Assembly: GCA_950054155.1 (NCBI GenBank)
Contig: CATLOT010000003.1
Span: 1-64,000, forward strand
DNA length: 64,000 nt
Source: an uncultured Bacteriovoracaceae bacterium
Lineage (GTDB): Bacteria > Bdellovibrionota > Bacteriovoracia > Bacteriovoracales > Bacteriovoracaceae
Direction: 5' to 3'
The position numbers were made by a program, and so were the translations under genes. The notes beneath the pieces were generated by a model. The model worked only from the letters and a program-made list of their open reading frames with translations. It was not told the origin of the DNA and did not search any database. The stretch's first letter is position 1. Every line of letters begins with the position of its first letter. This document shows, one piece after another, positions 52,421-61,184 of the stretch.

Positions 52421-53656
52421 TCAAAAGACAACCGCTTTTGATTTCTTAAGTTTATAGGCAATTATTGTGGCCATTACAACTGTTGCCAGTCCCATCACAA
52501 TCGAGAGGTAGCCCGCCCTATCAAAACCCATAAGCTCCCCCTGAGTTCCCTCATGAATGATAAAGCCCGCGAGAAACGTCATCGTCGCACTTCCACACGC
52601 CCGAATGGAATGAAGCACACTCATAAAGAAGCCCCTATCCTCTGAGCTTGGAACCTCTGAAATAAGGGTCATACAGGGAATCATGCGGCCTGAAACCATC
52701 GTCATAAAGAAAGTTCCATAGATTAAATAAATTAAAAAAGTTGTCTCTCCACTATGAGTGTAGAGAATGACGGGAATGAAGGAGACAAAGACGATCAAGG
52801 AAAAGAGCCTAAAGGCCCCCACGCGATCAGTAGTCACACCAACTATTCTCGCGGTCACAACCGTAAAGAGTCCCCCCACCAAGTACATATACTTAAGTTT
52901 ATCTGGACCCATTCCCATATTTTTTACAGCGAAGGGCGAGAGAAAAGGGATCAACAGAAACATCGATCCACTTACCATAAAGATGAAGGCAAAACTTGTG
53001 AGATAGAGTTTATTCTTAAAAAGACCTTTTACCCTTTTAAAGAAGGCGACCTTGGGCCGATCCATATGGCCTGTAATATTGGGAAAGACCAGTTGTGCGG
53101 CCGCAAAGATGAGAAGGCTAAAAACACCGATAAAAACAAAGGTAAAATGCCAATTGGAAGCATCACTGATGGCGAGGCCTATGGGAACACCAATCACACT
53201 CGCCACACTGAAGCTGCTCATTACAATCCCCATTGCCTTCCCTCGCCTCTCAAAGGGGATAAGATCGCTAATGACTGCGAAAATGAGGCCGTTCATCATT
53301 CCGCCAAAAGCGCCGGTGAACATTCTTGAGGCGAGAAGAAGTTCAAAGTTAGGAGCAAGGGCACAGCAAAAGGTTCCTACGATAAATCCACTTAGAGCAA
53401 AGAGCATCAGCACTTTGCGGTCAAAGCCATCAGCAAAAGCCCCAAAACACAGGCCAAAGAAAGCGGCTGTAAAGTTATAACTTGATACCAAACTTCCAAA
53501 TTGCACCGGACTAATCTGCAAGCTCTCCATAAGGGTCGGCCCTAAAGGCATTAGAACCACAAAATCCACCATATGAGCGAATTGAATGAGGGCGAGAATA
53601 AGGATGTAGTGAATCTCCCTTTCCTCTTGGACTCCTACAGCTTTGACTAGATTCAT
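52421..53656 (-). CDS. MFS transporter
   Basis: 411 residues with twelve predicted helices. Drug:H+ antiporter-like pattern: MVDFVVLMPLGPTLMESL in helix 1 and FADGFDRKVLM in the loop 2-3 position (family G-x-x-x-D-R-x-G-R/K). PIGLAISDASNWHFTF in helix 5 fits the sugar/drug efflux group. The substrate cannot be read. Confidence 0.82.
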   Translation of the reverse strand: MNLVKAVGVQEEREIHYILILALIQFAHMVDFVVLMPLGPTLMESLQISPVQFGSLVSSYNFTAAFFGLCFGAFADGFDRKVLMLFALSGFIVGTFCCALAPNFELLLASRMFTGAFGGMMNGLIFAVISDLIPFERRGKAMGIVMSSFSVASVIGVPIGLAISDASNWHFTFVFIGVFSLLIFAAAQLVFPNITGHMDRPKVAFFKRVKGLFKNKLYLTSFAFIFMVSGSMFLLIPFLSPFAVKNMGMGPDKLKYMYLVGGLFTVVTARIVGVTTDRVGAFRLFSLIVFVSFIPVILYTHSGETTFLIYLIYGTFFMTMVSGRMIPCMTLISEVPSSEDRGFFMSVLHSIRACGSATMTFLAGFIIHEGTQGELMGFDRAGYLSIVMGLATVVMATIIAYKLKKSKAVVF

Positions 53657-53925
53657 AAACCCAAAATTAGCCCAAGCTAATTCAAGAGTCCACGAGCATT
53701 AGAGTAATCATAGGCCTGCCTACCTTTTCCAATAAAATGTCCTTAGAGGCGTCGAAGGGATGTCAAATAGGTGGCTTCCTCTTAACAAAATCCTAATAAA
53801 AATCACTACTTTTTCGGCGTCGACATGAGTAATATGCGGGGAATTTTTACAATTGGGGGGGCTCTAATTGCGCGGCGTGTTTTCGTGGGCTATGGTCGCC
53901 TCATATTTAATATTGAGAGAGAATA
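53657..53925. other. Divergent spacer upstream of the nuclease operon
   Basis: Includes a T-rich stretch, a GGGGGGG run near 53856 and GC-rich leader sequence close to the first ATG. No clear sigma-70 or sigma-54 boxes or known riboswitch were found, though the promoter of a three- or four-gene operon must lie here. Confidence 0.4.
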
Positions 53926-55389
53926 ATGACCAAAATCCGAACATGCAGTAAATTCGTACTTGCTCTTGCGACCTTGAGCTCCACTGGCCTCCTTGCCCAG
54001 GACACCGTTTCTATTCAGAGAATGAAGAGGGCTGAGATCAATAAGGAAGTCCCTCAAGAGAGAAGCTTCTTCATCGAGACCTTCTACTATGAAGACTATG
54101 TCTACTCAAAGGGGAGAAAGACGCAACTTGGTGACCAAACGGAATTATCAGCTTCCCTACGCTACCAATGGTCTCCTGACACCTTCTTTAGAACTCGTTT
54201 TCAGACTTTCCCTGAAGACAACCGTTTTAACAATAAGACCAATCGCTTCGAACTCCTCGCCAATCATCAATATGGGAATGTTAACTTTCAACTGGATCTT
54301 GAAATTAACACCAATGAAAAGAACGATGATGGCACTTCTAATGGTGGCTCAACTCTTGGTCTTGATCTCGACTCAGAATTCTCTGTTATTGAGTGGCAAC
54401 TCAACGACCGCTTAAAGCTAAGCTTCTATCCCTTTAACTTTGATGGTGAAGTTGGTGTTGAATTCAACACTTGGGACGTTACAAGAATGTACTTTATCGA
54501 TGGCGGACAGGCTTCTTTTATTGGCTCTAATCCAGGGACAACAAAAGTCGCTCAAAAGACGATTCCTGGTCTTGAAGTTACTCTTGGTAGCTCACGCCTT
54601 AATTTCTATGCTGGTGTTGGTGCTGCGACATACCTCTATCCGACAAACCCCGACTTTGATATCCAATACAATACCACTGCCGTTCGTTGGGAGCGTAAAG
54701 AAAATATTGGTTACAAGTTTGGTGCAAACTACCTAAGTGAAACAACTCGTGCATCCTTCGCAGCTGTCGGTCATACCGAGGCCGATGAAACAGGCTCACT
54801 CCTTAAAAGAGCTGCTGCCTTTTATGGTATTCACCGATCCAATCGTCTGGTCTTTGAAGGTGAGACTGTTGTGAGTACTGCCGGTAAGAACGCCTGGCGC
54901 TTAAACCGCGCTAACACTTGGTTTGAGCAAACAACCTTTCCAACTTATCAGCCTGTCTATTCTGACTACAATGGGACCCGCCAAAACTGGCTTGGAAAAA
55001 CAGACTTCGCTCTTAGCTTCAGAATGGGGATGCAAATGAGTGACACGTGGACACCCTACTATGCACTTCGCTACCAAGGTGAACACTTCGTCTACAGTGA
55101 CCCCGAGTCTGCCCATATTTTAAGAACTGCTGATGAATCTAAGTCCCATGGCGGCCTTCACAGAATCGCGGTTGGCTCTTTCCTCGATTATGGCAACTTT
55201 GTCGTCAATCCTGAACTTGAATACAGAAAAGCGAATAACCCTGTTTTTACTAATGCTGATGATGCCGTTGATATTTCGAGCTCAAATTATCAAGGACAAC
55301 GCCTCCAGGCTAAGTTCTCTGAAGATGATGTCGTTCTCAAAATACAACTTACATATAGTTTTGATGGCAGTAAGCCCTTTACTCCCTAA
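53926..55389 (+). CDS. Outer-membrane beta-barrel protein
   Basis: 487 residues with a signal peptide ending near GLLAQ (residue 25). Many alternating strands (LSASLRYQWS, FQLDLEINTN, RLNFYAGVG) and a final strand ending ...QLTYSF. Most likely a porin-like barrel. It is first in a tight operon with a repeat lipoprotein (20-base gap) and a secreted nuclease (1-base gap), suggesting a secretion or uptake unit for nucleic-acid breakdown products. No named family recognised. Confidence 0.72.
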   Translation: MTKIRTCSKFVLALATLSSTGLLAQDTVSIQRMKRAEINKEVPQERSFFIETFYYEDYVYSKGRKTQLGDQTELSASLRYQWSPDTFFRTRFQTFPEDNRFNNKTNRFELLANHQYGNVNFQLDLEINTNEKNDDGTSNGGSTLGLDLDSEFSVIEWQLNDRLKLSFYPFNFDGEVGVEFNTWDVTRMYFIDGGQASFIGSNPGTTKVAQKTIPGLEVTLGSSRLNFYAGVGAATYLYPTNPDFDIQYNTTAVRWERKENIGYKFGANYLSETTRASFAAVGHTEADETGSLLKRAAAFYGIHRSNRLVFEGETVVSTAGKNAWRLNRANTWFEQTTFPTYQPVYSDYNGTRQNWLGKTDFALSFRMGMQMSDTWTPYYALRYQGEHFVYSDPESAHILRTADESKSHGGLHRIAVGSFLDYGNFVVNPELEYRKANNPVFTNADDAVDISSSNYQGQRLQAKFSEDDVVLKIQLTYSFDGSKPFTP

Positions 55390-55409
55390 TCAAACTAAGG
55401 AATGTTATT

Positions 55410-57452
55410 ATGAAGTCATTTAAAGTCCTACTTTCCTTCCTCACCCTTGTGCTCTTTGTGGCAGGATGTGGAGATGAGGAAACGACGCCAGTTTCTACTT
55501 ATAATGACACTCAGGTAGAGGGTCTTATTGAACAGGTTACGGATATCAATTATCTCATTGAGTCCAACCAGGTGCTTCGAAATGCTAGTTTTCGTGACAA
55601 GGAGATTTTAAGATCTTCTCTTCATAGTATTCAGGTTAATTCAGCAATTCTCGATGAAGTCCCAACAGACTCATCGGCTTTGCAAAGACTAAACTCAGCT
55701 CTTAAAGACATTCAAAACCTCTATTTAACAGAGAGAGACCAGGAGAGAATCGCTCCCATCTTTCAAAGAGCAACTCGAATTCTTGCAAAATTCGCACAAA
55801 TTCAAAACTCAAACCTTGCTGATCTTCGTTGGTCAATTTTCTCTTACCGCTTTTCAGATGGTCTTGGAGACTTCACAAACCTCGTTGAAAACTCAACCTG
55901 GAAAGTACGCTACGTTCAACAAGAGCGCTACCTTGCGAACTTTGGAAGCGGAACTCCTGCCACGGCCGTAATGGTCAGTCCCATTTACGACCTCACTAAA
56001 GTAAAAAATCTTGCCTACTCGATCCGTCACAATATTGGCGTCGAAGATGATCTTGGAAGTGAAACGACACGATCAGAAGTCATGAACAACACCTTTAAGG
56101 TGATGGTTTCAACCACCTATGAAAAAGGTGAAGAATTTGACATGGCCAAGTTTAAAAGATTACCCATGGGTCCGATCCCGACAGGGCTTAACTTTGACAC
56201 TGTCGACTCTGGAATCATCGATCTCAGTGCCTATGCAGGTCTTAAGAATGTAACCTTTGCTATTGTCTACGATAATAAGAAACGCTTTGAAAGATTTAGC
56301 TGGGTGAGTTGGTCTATTGAGAGATTTAATCTCTATGGTCTTACAGACTCTCCCCTTCCCTATGTATCAGCGTATGTTCCCCCCATTCCTTCTTCTTGGA
56401 GTTATGAATTTGGTGAGCAAGGTTTTGACAATCTTGGGCAAATTACAGTTGAAGGTACTCCAGGAGAATTTGTCCTTGGTGAGCACAACGGTAATAAGTT
56501 CATGAAGATGCAAAATCAAAACGCAAGAGGAACGAAGCTACTCTTTTCAGCACCTCTCGATCTTAAAGATCTTGTGAGCCCCTCTGTTCAACTTGAGCAT
56601 ACTATCAACTTCTATGAAGGCGACGCCATTACCAATAAAGACGTCAAAATGATGGCCGCTGAATATCAAGAAGGCGTTAGTCCAAAAGACCTCAATTGGA
56701 TTACTCTTGACTTTGAAACGGGTCCTGAAGGTAATAGCTGGAATGTTTTTAAATCAGAGGACCTTCCGCTTCCTGATGAACTTAAAGGAAAAGTTATTCG
56801 TCTCGGCTGGTCTCATACCGCCCGCGATGGCAGCACTCCTGTATGGCAGATGATCTCCACTAATATTAAAGACCTTGAAGAGTCAGGGGCAACGGTCACT
56901 GTTCTTGAAGACGACTTCACCACGACTCCAACAATTGATCCAGCTGCGTTAACGTGGACCTATGATTTTGGTGCTCAAGGTCTCTCAGAGCTGACACAAA
57001 TCGCTCTTGAAGGCGAACCAGCGCAATTCACTGAGGGAGCTCATAATGGTGTTTCTTTTGTGAAGATGCAGGCACGAGATGTCATTGGCACTCAGCTTCT
57101 CTATACGAAGGCAATTGATCTCGCTGGAAACACAATGCCCTCTCTTCAGTTCACTCACACAATCAACTTCTACAAAGGTGAGTTCAAAGAGCAAAATGAT
57201 GTCAAAGTAGTTGTTGCTCTTGATCAAGAAGGAGTAGAAGCAAAGGACCTAAATTGGGAGATGATTTCTTTTCAAGAAGGGCCAACAGGTAGTGATTGGA
57301 ATGTCTATACGACTGAAGACTTTAAACTTGATGCAAAATACATGGGTAAGAAAATCCGCATTGGCCTTTCTCACACATCAAGAGAAGGCAGTACCCCTGT
57401 GTGGCAAATCCTTTCAGCCAATATTAAAGATTTAAGCTTAGTAGGTAATTAA
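55410..57452 (+). CDS. Lipoprotein with tandem jelly-roll-like repeats
   Basis: 680 residues with lipobox LFVAGC (Cys about 20). Residues ~140-320 hold a diverged domain and ~328-500 and ~513-678 two close copies: each begins W-[ST]-Y-[ED]-F-G-x-Q-G, contains EHTINFY or THTINFY, DLNW, and ends GSTPVWQ. These resemble cleaved-adhesin/choice-of-anchor carbohydrate-binding jelly rolls. It lies between a barrel protein and a nuclease in one operon, and may hold the nuclease or its substrate at the cell surface. Confidence 0.72.
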   Translation: MKSFKVLLSFLTLVLFVAGCGDEETTPVSTYNDTQVEGLIEQVTDINYLIESNQVLRNASFRDKEILRSSLHSIQVNSAILDEVPTDSSALQRLNSALKDIQNLYLTERDQERIAPIFQRATRILAKFAQIQNSNLADLRWSIFSYRFSDGLGDFTNLVENSTWKVRYVQQERYLANFGSGTPATAVMVSPIYDLTKVKNLAYSIRHNIGVEDDLGSETTRSEVMNNTFKVMVSTTYEKGEEFDMAKFKRLPMGPIPTGLNFDTVDSGIIDLSAYAGLKNVTFAIVYDNKKRFERFSWVSWSIERFNLYGLTDSPLPYVSAYVPPIPSSWSYEFGEQGFDNLGQITVEGTPGEFVLGEHNGNKFMKMQNQNARGTKLLFSAPLDLKDLVSPSVQLEHTINFYEGDAITNKDVKMMAAEYQEGVSPKDLNWITLDFETGPEGNSWNVFKSEDLPLPDELKGKVIRLGWSHTARDGSTPVWQMISTNIKDLEESGATVTVLEDDFTTTPTIDPAALTWTYDFGAQGLSELTQIALEGEPAQFTEGAHNGVSFVKMQARDVIGTQLLYTKAIDLAGNTMPSLQFTHTINFYKGEFKEQNDVKVVVALDQEGVEAKDLNWEMISFQEGPTGSDWNVYTTEDFKLDAKYMGKKIRIGLSHTSREGSTPVWQILSANIKDLSLVGN

Positions 57453-57453
57453 G

Positions 57454-60126
57454 ATGAGAAACTTGGCCCAACTCCTAATCCTTCTCTTAGTCCTTGCTTC
57501 ATGTGGCGAGAGCTCTCAGATGCAGACTGAGGATACTTTTATCTCTACCCTTAAGGGTTTTGAAGTAAAAGTCACCGATAAGGGGACGGCCAAAATATAC
57601 TCATCCACTAGTGCCGGAAACCTTATGGCGACGGCAATCAAAGAGGTCTATGACCTCGATGTTGTTCTCTACCCTCAAGCCCTAATCAATGATAATAATT
57701 ACGGCTTTGCTCATCCTAATTTAACGAGTAATGAACTCAACTACCTTCTTGATATCTATCCAAAGAATGGTAATAAAGACCAATTCATGATTGGGTTAAT
57801 GGATGGGGCTGCTATTAAAAAACTTATCCGTACCCGTGTTCAAGATACTTTTAATCTCGACGTAGAGGTAGCCGGCCTTGTCTACAATATCAATCTCGTT
57901 GCCGGTGTTCTTCAAAACGCGTCCTTTGAGCTTGATGACGGACGTACTTTTGATGACAAGACCACTTATCGAATTGCTATCAATCAGCACTTCTTCTTTT
58001 CAGGTGAAACCTTCCCTTCTTATAAGTTTAGAAATGGACTTAACTTTAGTTTTGTGAGAAGTGGTGTTCGCTTCTCAGCAAGAGACGCTCTTACACAATA
58101 TCTTCTTACAACTAAGACCTTTCCCTGGCTTGATAATAAGCGAGGAATGGTGATTGATTATGAACTCAATGATGCCGGTCGCTTTAAGACTTACCAAATT
58201 CAAAGTGATCGTCACCGCTCTCCTCTCTGGGGAAAAAAGGTAACGACAACTGGTATTGTCACGGCCCTGTCTAATGTTGAATGGTATCCAAGAGGTATTG
58301 ACCTCATCATCCAAGATCCCCAAGGCGATGGACGAGTTGAAACTTCAGACGCTCTTCATATCCACTTGGACGCAGATGCTAGTGATGTGCAAATTGGTGA
58401 TGAGATTGAAGTCTCTGGAACAGTTTGGGAGCGCATGACTCTTGATGCTGAACAGAATATGTCTAAAACAGTCATTCGCAATGTGACTAACTTAAAAATC
58501 ATCTCAAGTGGAAATGAATTGCCTGAGCCGGTTCTTCTTGGCTTTGATGGGCGTCAGATTCCTGATCAAGTTCTCTCTACCTTTAAAGGTAATCTTAACT
58601 TTAAGACCTACCTGACCATGACCGATGGTATCGACTTTTGGGAGTCTCTTGAAGGAATGCGCGTAAAGATTAGAAATCCCCGTGTTACCGGTTTTAGAGG
58701 AGGCCACGAAGAGCTTGCTCGCCAAAGTGTTCAGCGCTACATCACCCTTTATATCCTTCCTGATGGAAAGAGAAGAGAATATAAAACCACTTACGCTGGT
58801 GGAGTAAGAGAAGACTTTATGCTTGGTGACTATAGTCCCGAAGTCCTTCACCTCTCTACAGGTAATCTATCGGCACAAGATATTATTAGTGAGGAAGACT
58901 ACTATAATGTGGGCGACATTATTGAAGCGGATATCGTCGGTAACATTAGTTATGAGATGAATCTCTTTGGTGGTGGTGAGTACACTTTTGTCATGCCTGT
59001 TAAAGAGCAATCCTTTACAAGCAATAATATCTTAAGACGTAAGCCAAACTTCCCTGAAAATACAGGTGAGATTGATTGTGAAAGTGTTGATCCTAATAAA
59101 ACCCATTGGCCACTCGAGTGCCGTCCTCGTACCACTTTAAAAGGTGAAGGAAATAAGCTCACTGTTGCGACCTTTAATCTCAAAAACCTCTCTTCAAATG
59201 AAGATGGGTCCATTGATTATGGTAACGAAAGGATGAGTGAAATCGGTAAATCGATCAGCTTTAATCTGCAGTGCCCTGACATCGTCAATCTTGTGGAAGT
59301 TCAAGATGATAATGGACAAGACCTTCAAGGCGGAACAGGAGCAGAGCGGACGCTTGAGAAAATCATTGAGGCCTCTGAATGTGATAAAGAAGGTGTCCTC
59401 TATAAATCAGTTAATATCGACCCCATCAATCACAGTGAAGGTGGTCAGCCGGGTGGTAATATTCGAGTCTCAATCATTTATAATAGTGCGCGTGTAGGAT
59501 TTACGCCAAAATTTGATGAGCGTTACAACGGCAATATCCTTAATCGTGAATTACGTGAGACGACTGTCACAGCTTCTGGTGATCTTTCAGTAAATCCAGG
59601 GCGAATCTTTCCCCTATCTTCAGAATTTAGAAATACTAGAAAGAGTATTGTGGCCCAATTTAGTTTTCGTGGTGAAAAGGTCTTTATTATCGGGAATCAC
59701 CTCAACTCAAAGCTTGGCGACAGCTCGTTCTGGGGAGAGCGTCAACCTCCCTATATTAAGTCTGATGAGAAACGTCATGCTACGGCCACTCTTCTCGCCC
59801 AGTTTGTGAGAATTCTCGATTTGAGAAATGATCAAAAAGCTAATGTTATCGTTCTTGGTGACTTCAATGCTCACTATAACGAGCGCTCAATGACAGCACT
59901 GAGTAATAATGGTGATCTTACAAACCTAATGTTTGTTGATGCCCTCACACCTGCTGAAGAAAGATACACTCACAATTACAATGGAGAATCTAGTGCCATT
60001 GACTTTATCTTTGCTTCTAAAGGTCTTATGACAAAAGATCCTAAGTGTGAGCCTATTCATATTAACTCTGACTACATGGGACGTCTCTCTGACCACGACC
60101 CTGTAATGGCCCAATTTAGCTTTTGA
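57454..60126 (+). CDS. Large secreted nuclease (5'-nucleotidase-like, OB and EEP domains)
   Basis: 890 residues with a lipobox-like LASC (about Cys17). Order: a domain resembling the 5'-nucleotidase C-terminal domain (~30-215), an OB-fold-like segment (GIVTALSNV to EVSGTVWE, ~265-330), a middle domain, and an endonuclease/exonuclease/phosphatase domain (~560-890) with ATFNLKNLS, a VEVQ Glu, GNHLNS, LGDFNAH and SDHDPV. All catalytic residues of the EEP fold are visible. Similar to secreted ExeM/XDS-type DNases that free phosphate and nucleosides from extracellular DNA. One base separates it from the repeat lipoprotein. Confidence 0.8.
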   Translation: MRNLAQLLILLLVLASCGESSQMQTEDTFISTLKGFEVKVTDKGTAKIYSSTSAGNLMATAIKEVYDLDVVLYPQALINDNNYGFAHPNLTSNELNYLLDIYPKNGNKDQFMIGLMDGAAIKKLIRTRVQDTFNLDVEVAGLVYNINLVAGVLQNASFELDDGRTFDDKTTYRIAINQHFFFSGETFPSYKFRNGLNFSFVRSGVRFSARDALTQYLLTTKTFPWLDNKRGMVIDYELNDAGRFKTYQIQSDRHRSPLWGKKVTTTGIVTALSNVEWYPRGIDLIIQDPQGDGRVETSDALHIHLDADASDVQIGDEIEVSGTVWERMTLDAEQNMSKTVIRNVTNLKIISSGNELPEPVLLGFDGRQIPDQVLSTFKGNLNFKTYLTMTDGIDFWESLEGMRVKIRNPRVTGFRGGHEELARQSVQRYITLYILPDGKRREYKTTYAGGVREDFMLGDYSPEVLHLSTGNLSAQDIISEEDYYNVGDIIEADIVGNISYEMNLFGGGEYTFVMPVKEQSFTSNNILRRKPNFPENTGEIDCESVDPNKTHWPLECRPRTTLKGEGNKLTVATFNLKNLSSNEDGSIDYGNERMSEIGKSISFNLQCPDIVNLVEVQDDNGQDLQGGTGAERTLEKIIEASECDKEGVLYKSVNIDPINHSEGGQPGGNIRVSIIYNSARVGFTPKFDERYNGNILNRELRETTVTASGDLSVNPGRIFPLSSEFRNTRKSIVAQFSFRGEKVFIIGNHLNSKLGDSSFWGERQPPYIKSDEKRHATATLLAQFVRILDLRNDQKANVIVLGDFNAHYNERSMTALSNNGDLTNLMFVDALTPAEERYTHNYNGESSAIDFIFASKGLMTKDPKCEPIHINSDYMGRLSDHDPVMAQFSF

Positions 60127-61184
60127 ATAGTGTTGAAAAGAAATTAAAGGAGCTTCTTAATTGCAGAAGCTTCTCTTTCTCAAACAATCCAAGCTTTGAC
60201 CAAGAGGCGAACCTCTCTTGCAATTGCGCGGGTTTCATTACCCTGCTCTTAAAAGCGACCAAACGCTTTCCTCAAGAACTCCCGCAAAATCCTCGTGCTT
60301 TTGAATACTTTGATTATGCTAAGGACAATAGTCCAAAGACTCATATTTCATCCCTCGCTCCCTATGACTGCCTCATGTGGCGAAAACACAACATCCCTCT
60401 CACCGGTGGTGATAGCGGTCATATCCTTATCCTTAAAAATCTTCCAACTCTTAAAGAGAGAACCCATGATCATCATGTCTATGAGGTAGATATCTACGAT
60501 GTCACTCGCAGCAATTTAGAAGGTCCCTCTCAGCGTAAAATTGCTCTGCACACTGACCCTCAGGGGAATTTGATCGGTGTTCAGTGGAATCTCAAGGAGC
60601 CTAAGGTTAAGAGAACTCCCCTTATTGCTCTTTCCTTTTTTAAACGCACAACCTGCAAACACTGCTCCTTTGTTCCTGAGCGCTGTCTCTGTGATGCTCT
60701 TCCAAAAGAGAGGACACACGCCCCTGATATTGTCATTTTACGCCACCCTCACGAAAAGAATCACGCATTTGCTTCCGCCCATCTTCTTGATCTCTTTTTT
60801 AAGAATCAAGTTATTAGCGATGGAGAAGTCTTTGATTCAAGAGAAGGCACTCTTGTCTATCCCTACCACGTTGATCTGACCTCTAGCGAGGAGATTAATA
60901 TTTGTGAAGCAAAAGGTCCCCTTATTCTTCTTGATGGTACTTGGAAGAAGACTAAGAAAATCCTTCATAAGAACCCATGGTTGCAGGCCCTACCCCGTTT
61001 GAAAGTTGGCGATTTGAGCGAAGGAGAATTCTCTCTAAGAAAGACTCCCTCTCAAGGAAAACTTAGCACTCTTGAGACCTATCTCCATGTGTGGCGCCTT
61101 AAGGAAAACTCCCCCAAACAGGAGGAGCTTGAAAAGCTCTTTAAGACTTATATGCTGAAGCAGCAGTCTCTCTATTCTTCTTGA
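60123..61184 (+). CDS. NlpC/P60-like domain fused to a DTW (TapT) domain
   Basis: 353 residues starting with TTG at 60123, which overlaps the nuclease stop (TTGA). N-terminal ~160 residues carry a papain-like pattern: CNCAGFITLLLKA (Cys nucleophile) and GGDSGHILIL (His), like NlpC/P60 amidases. The rest is a DTW domain: zinc-type CKHC...RCLC, LILLDGTWKKTKK and LRKTPSQGKLSTLET; DTW proteins add aminocarboxypropyl to tRNA uridine. Fusion of a possible cysteine hydrolase with a tRNA modification enzyme is unusual. The alternative is a shifted function for both domains. Confidence 0.65.
   Translation: MNSVEKKLKELLNCRSFSFSNNPSFDQEANLSCNCAGFITLLLKATKRFPQELPQNPRAFEYFDYAKDNSPKTHISSLAPYDCLMWRKHNIPLTGGDSGHILILKNLPTLKERTHDHHVYEVDIYDVTRSNLEGPSQRKIALHTDPQGNLIGVQWNLKEPKVKRTPLIALSFFKRTTCKHCSFVPERCLCDALPKERTHAPDIVILRHPHEKNHAFASAHLLDLFFKNQVISDGEVFDSREGTLVYPYHVDLTSSEEINICEAKGPLILLDGTWKKTKKILHKNPWLQALPRLKVGDLSEGEFSLRKTPSQGKLSTLETYLHVWRLKENSPKQEELEKLFKTYMLKQQSLYSS

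Noticed and set aside
52754-53329. 191-residue open frame opposite the MFS gene
   Set aside because: It lies entirely antisense to a clear transporter gene, is a charged low-complexity shadow, and has no homology signal.
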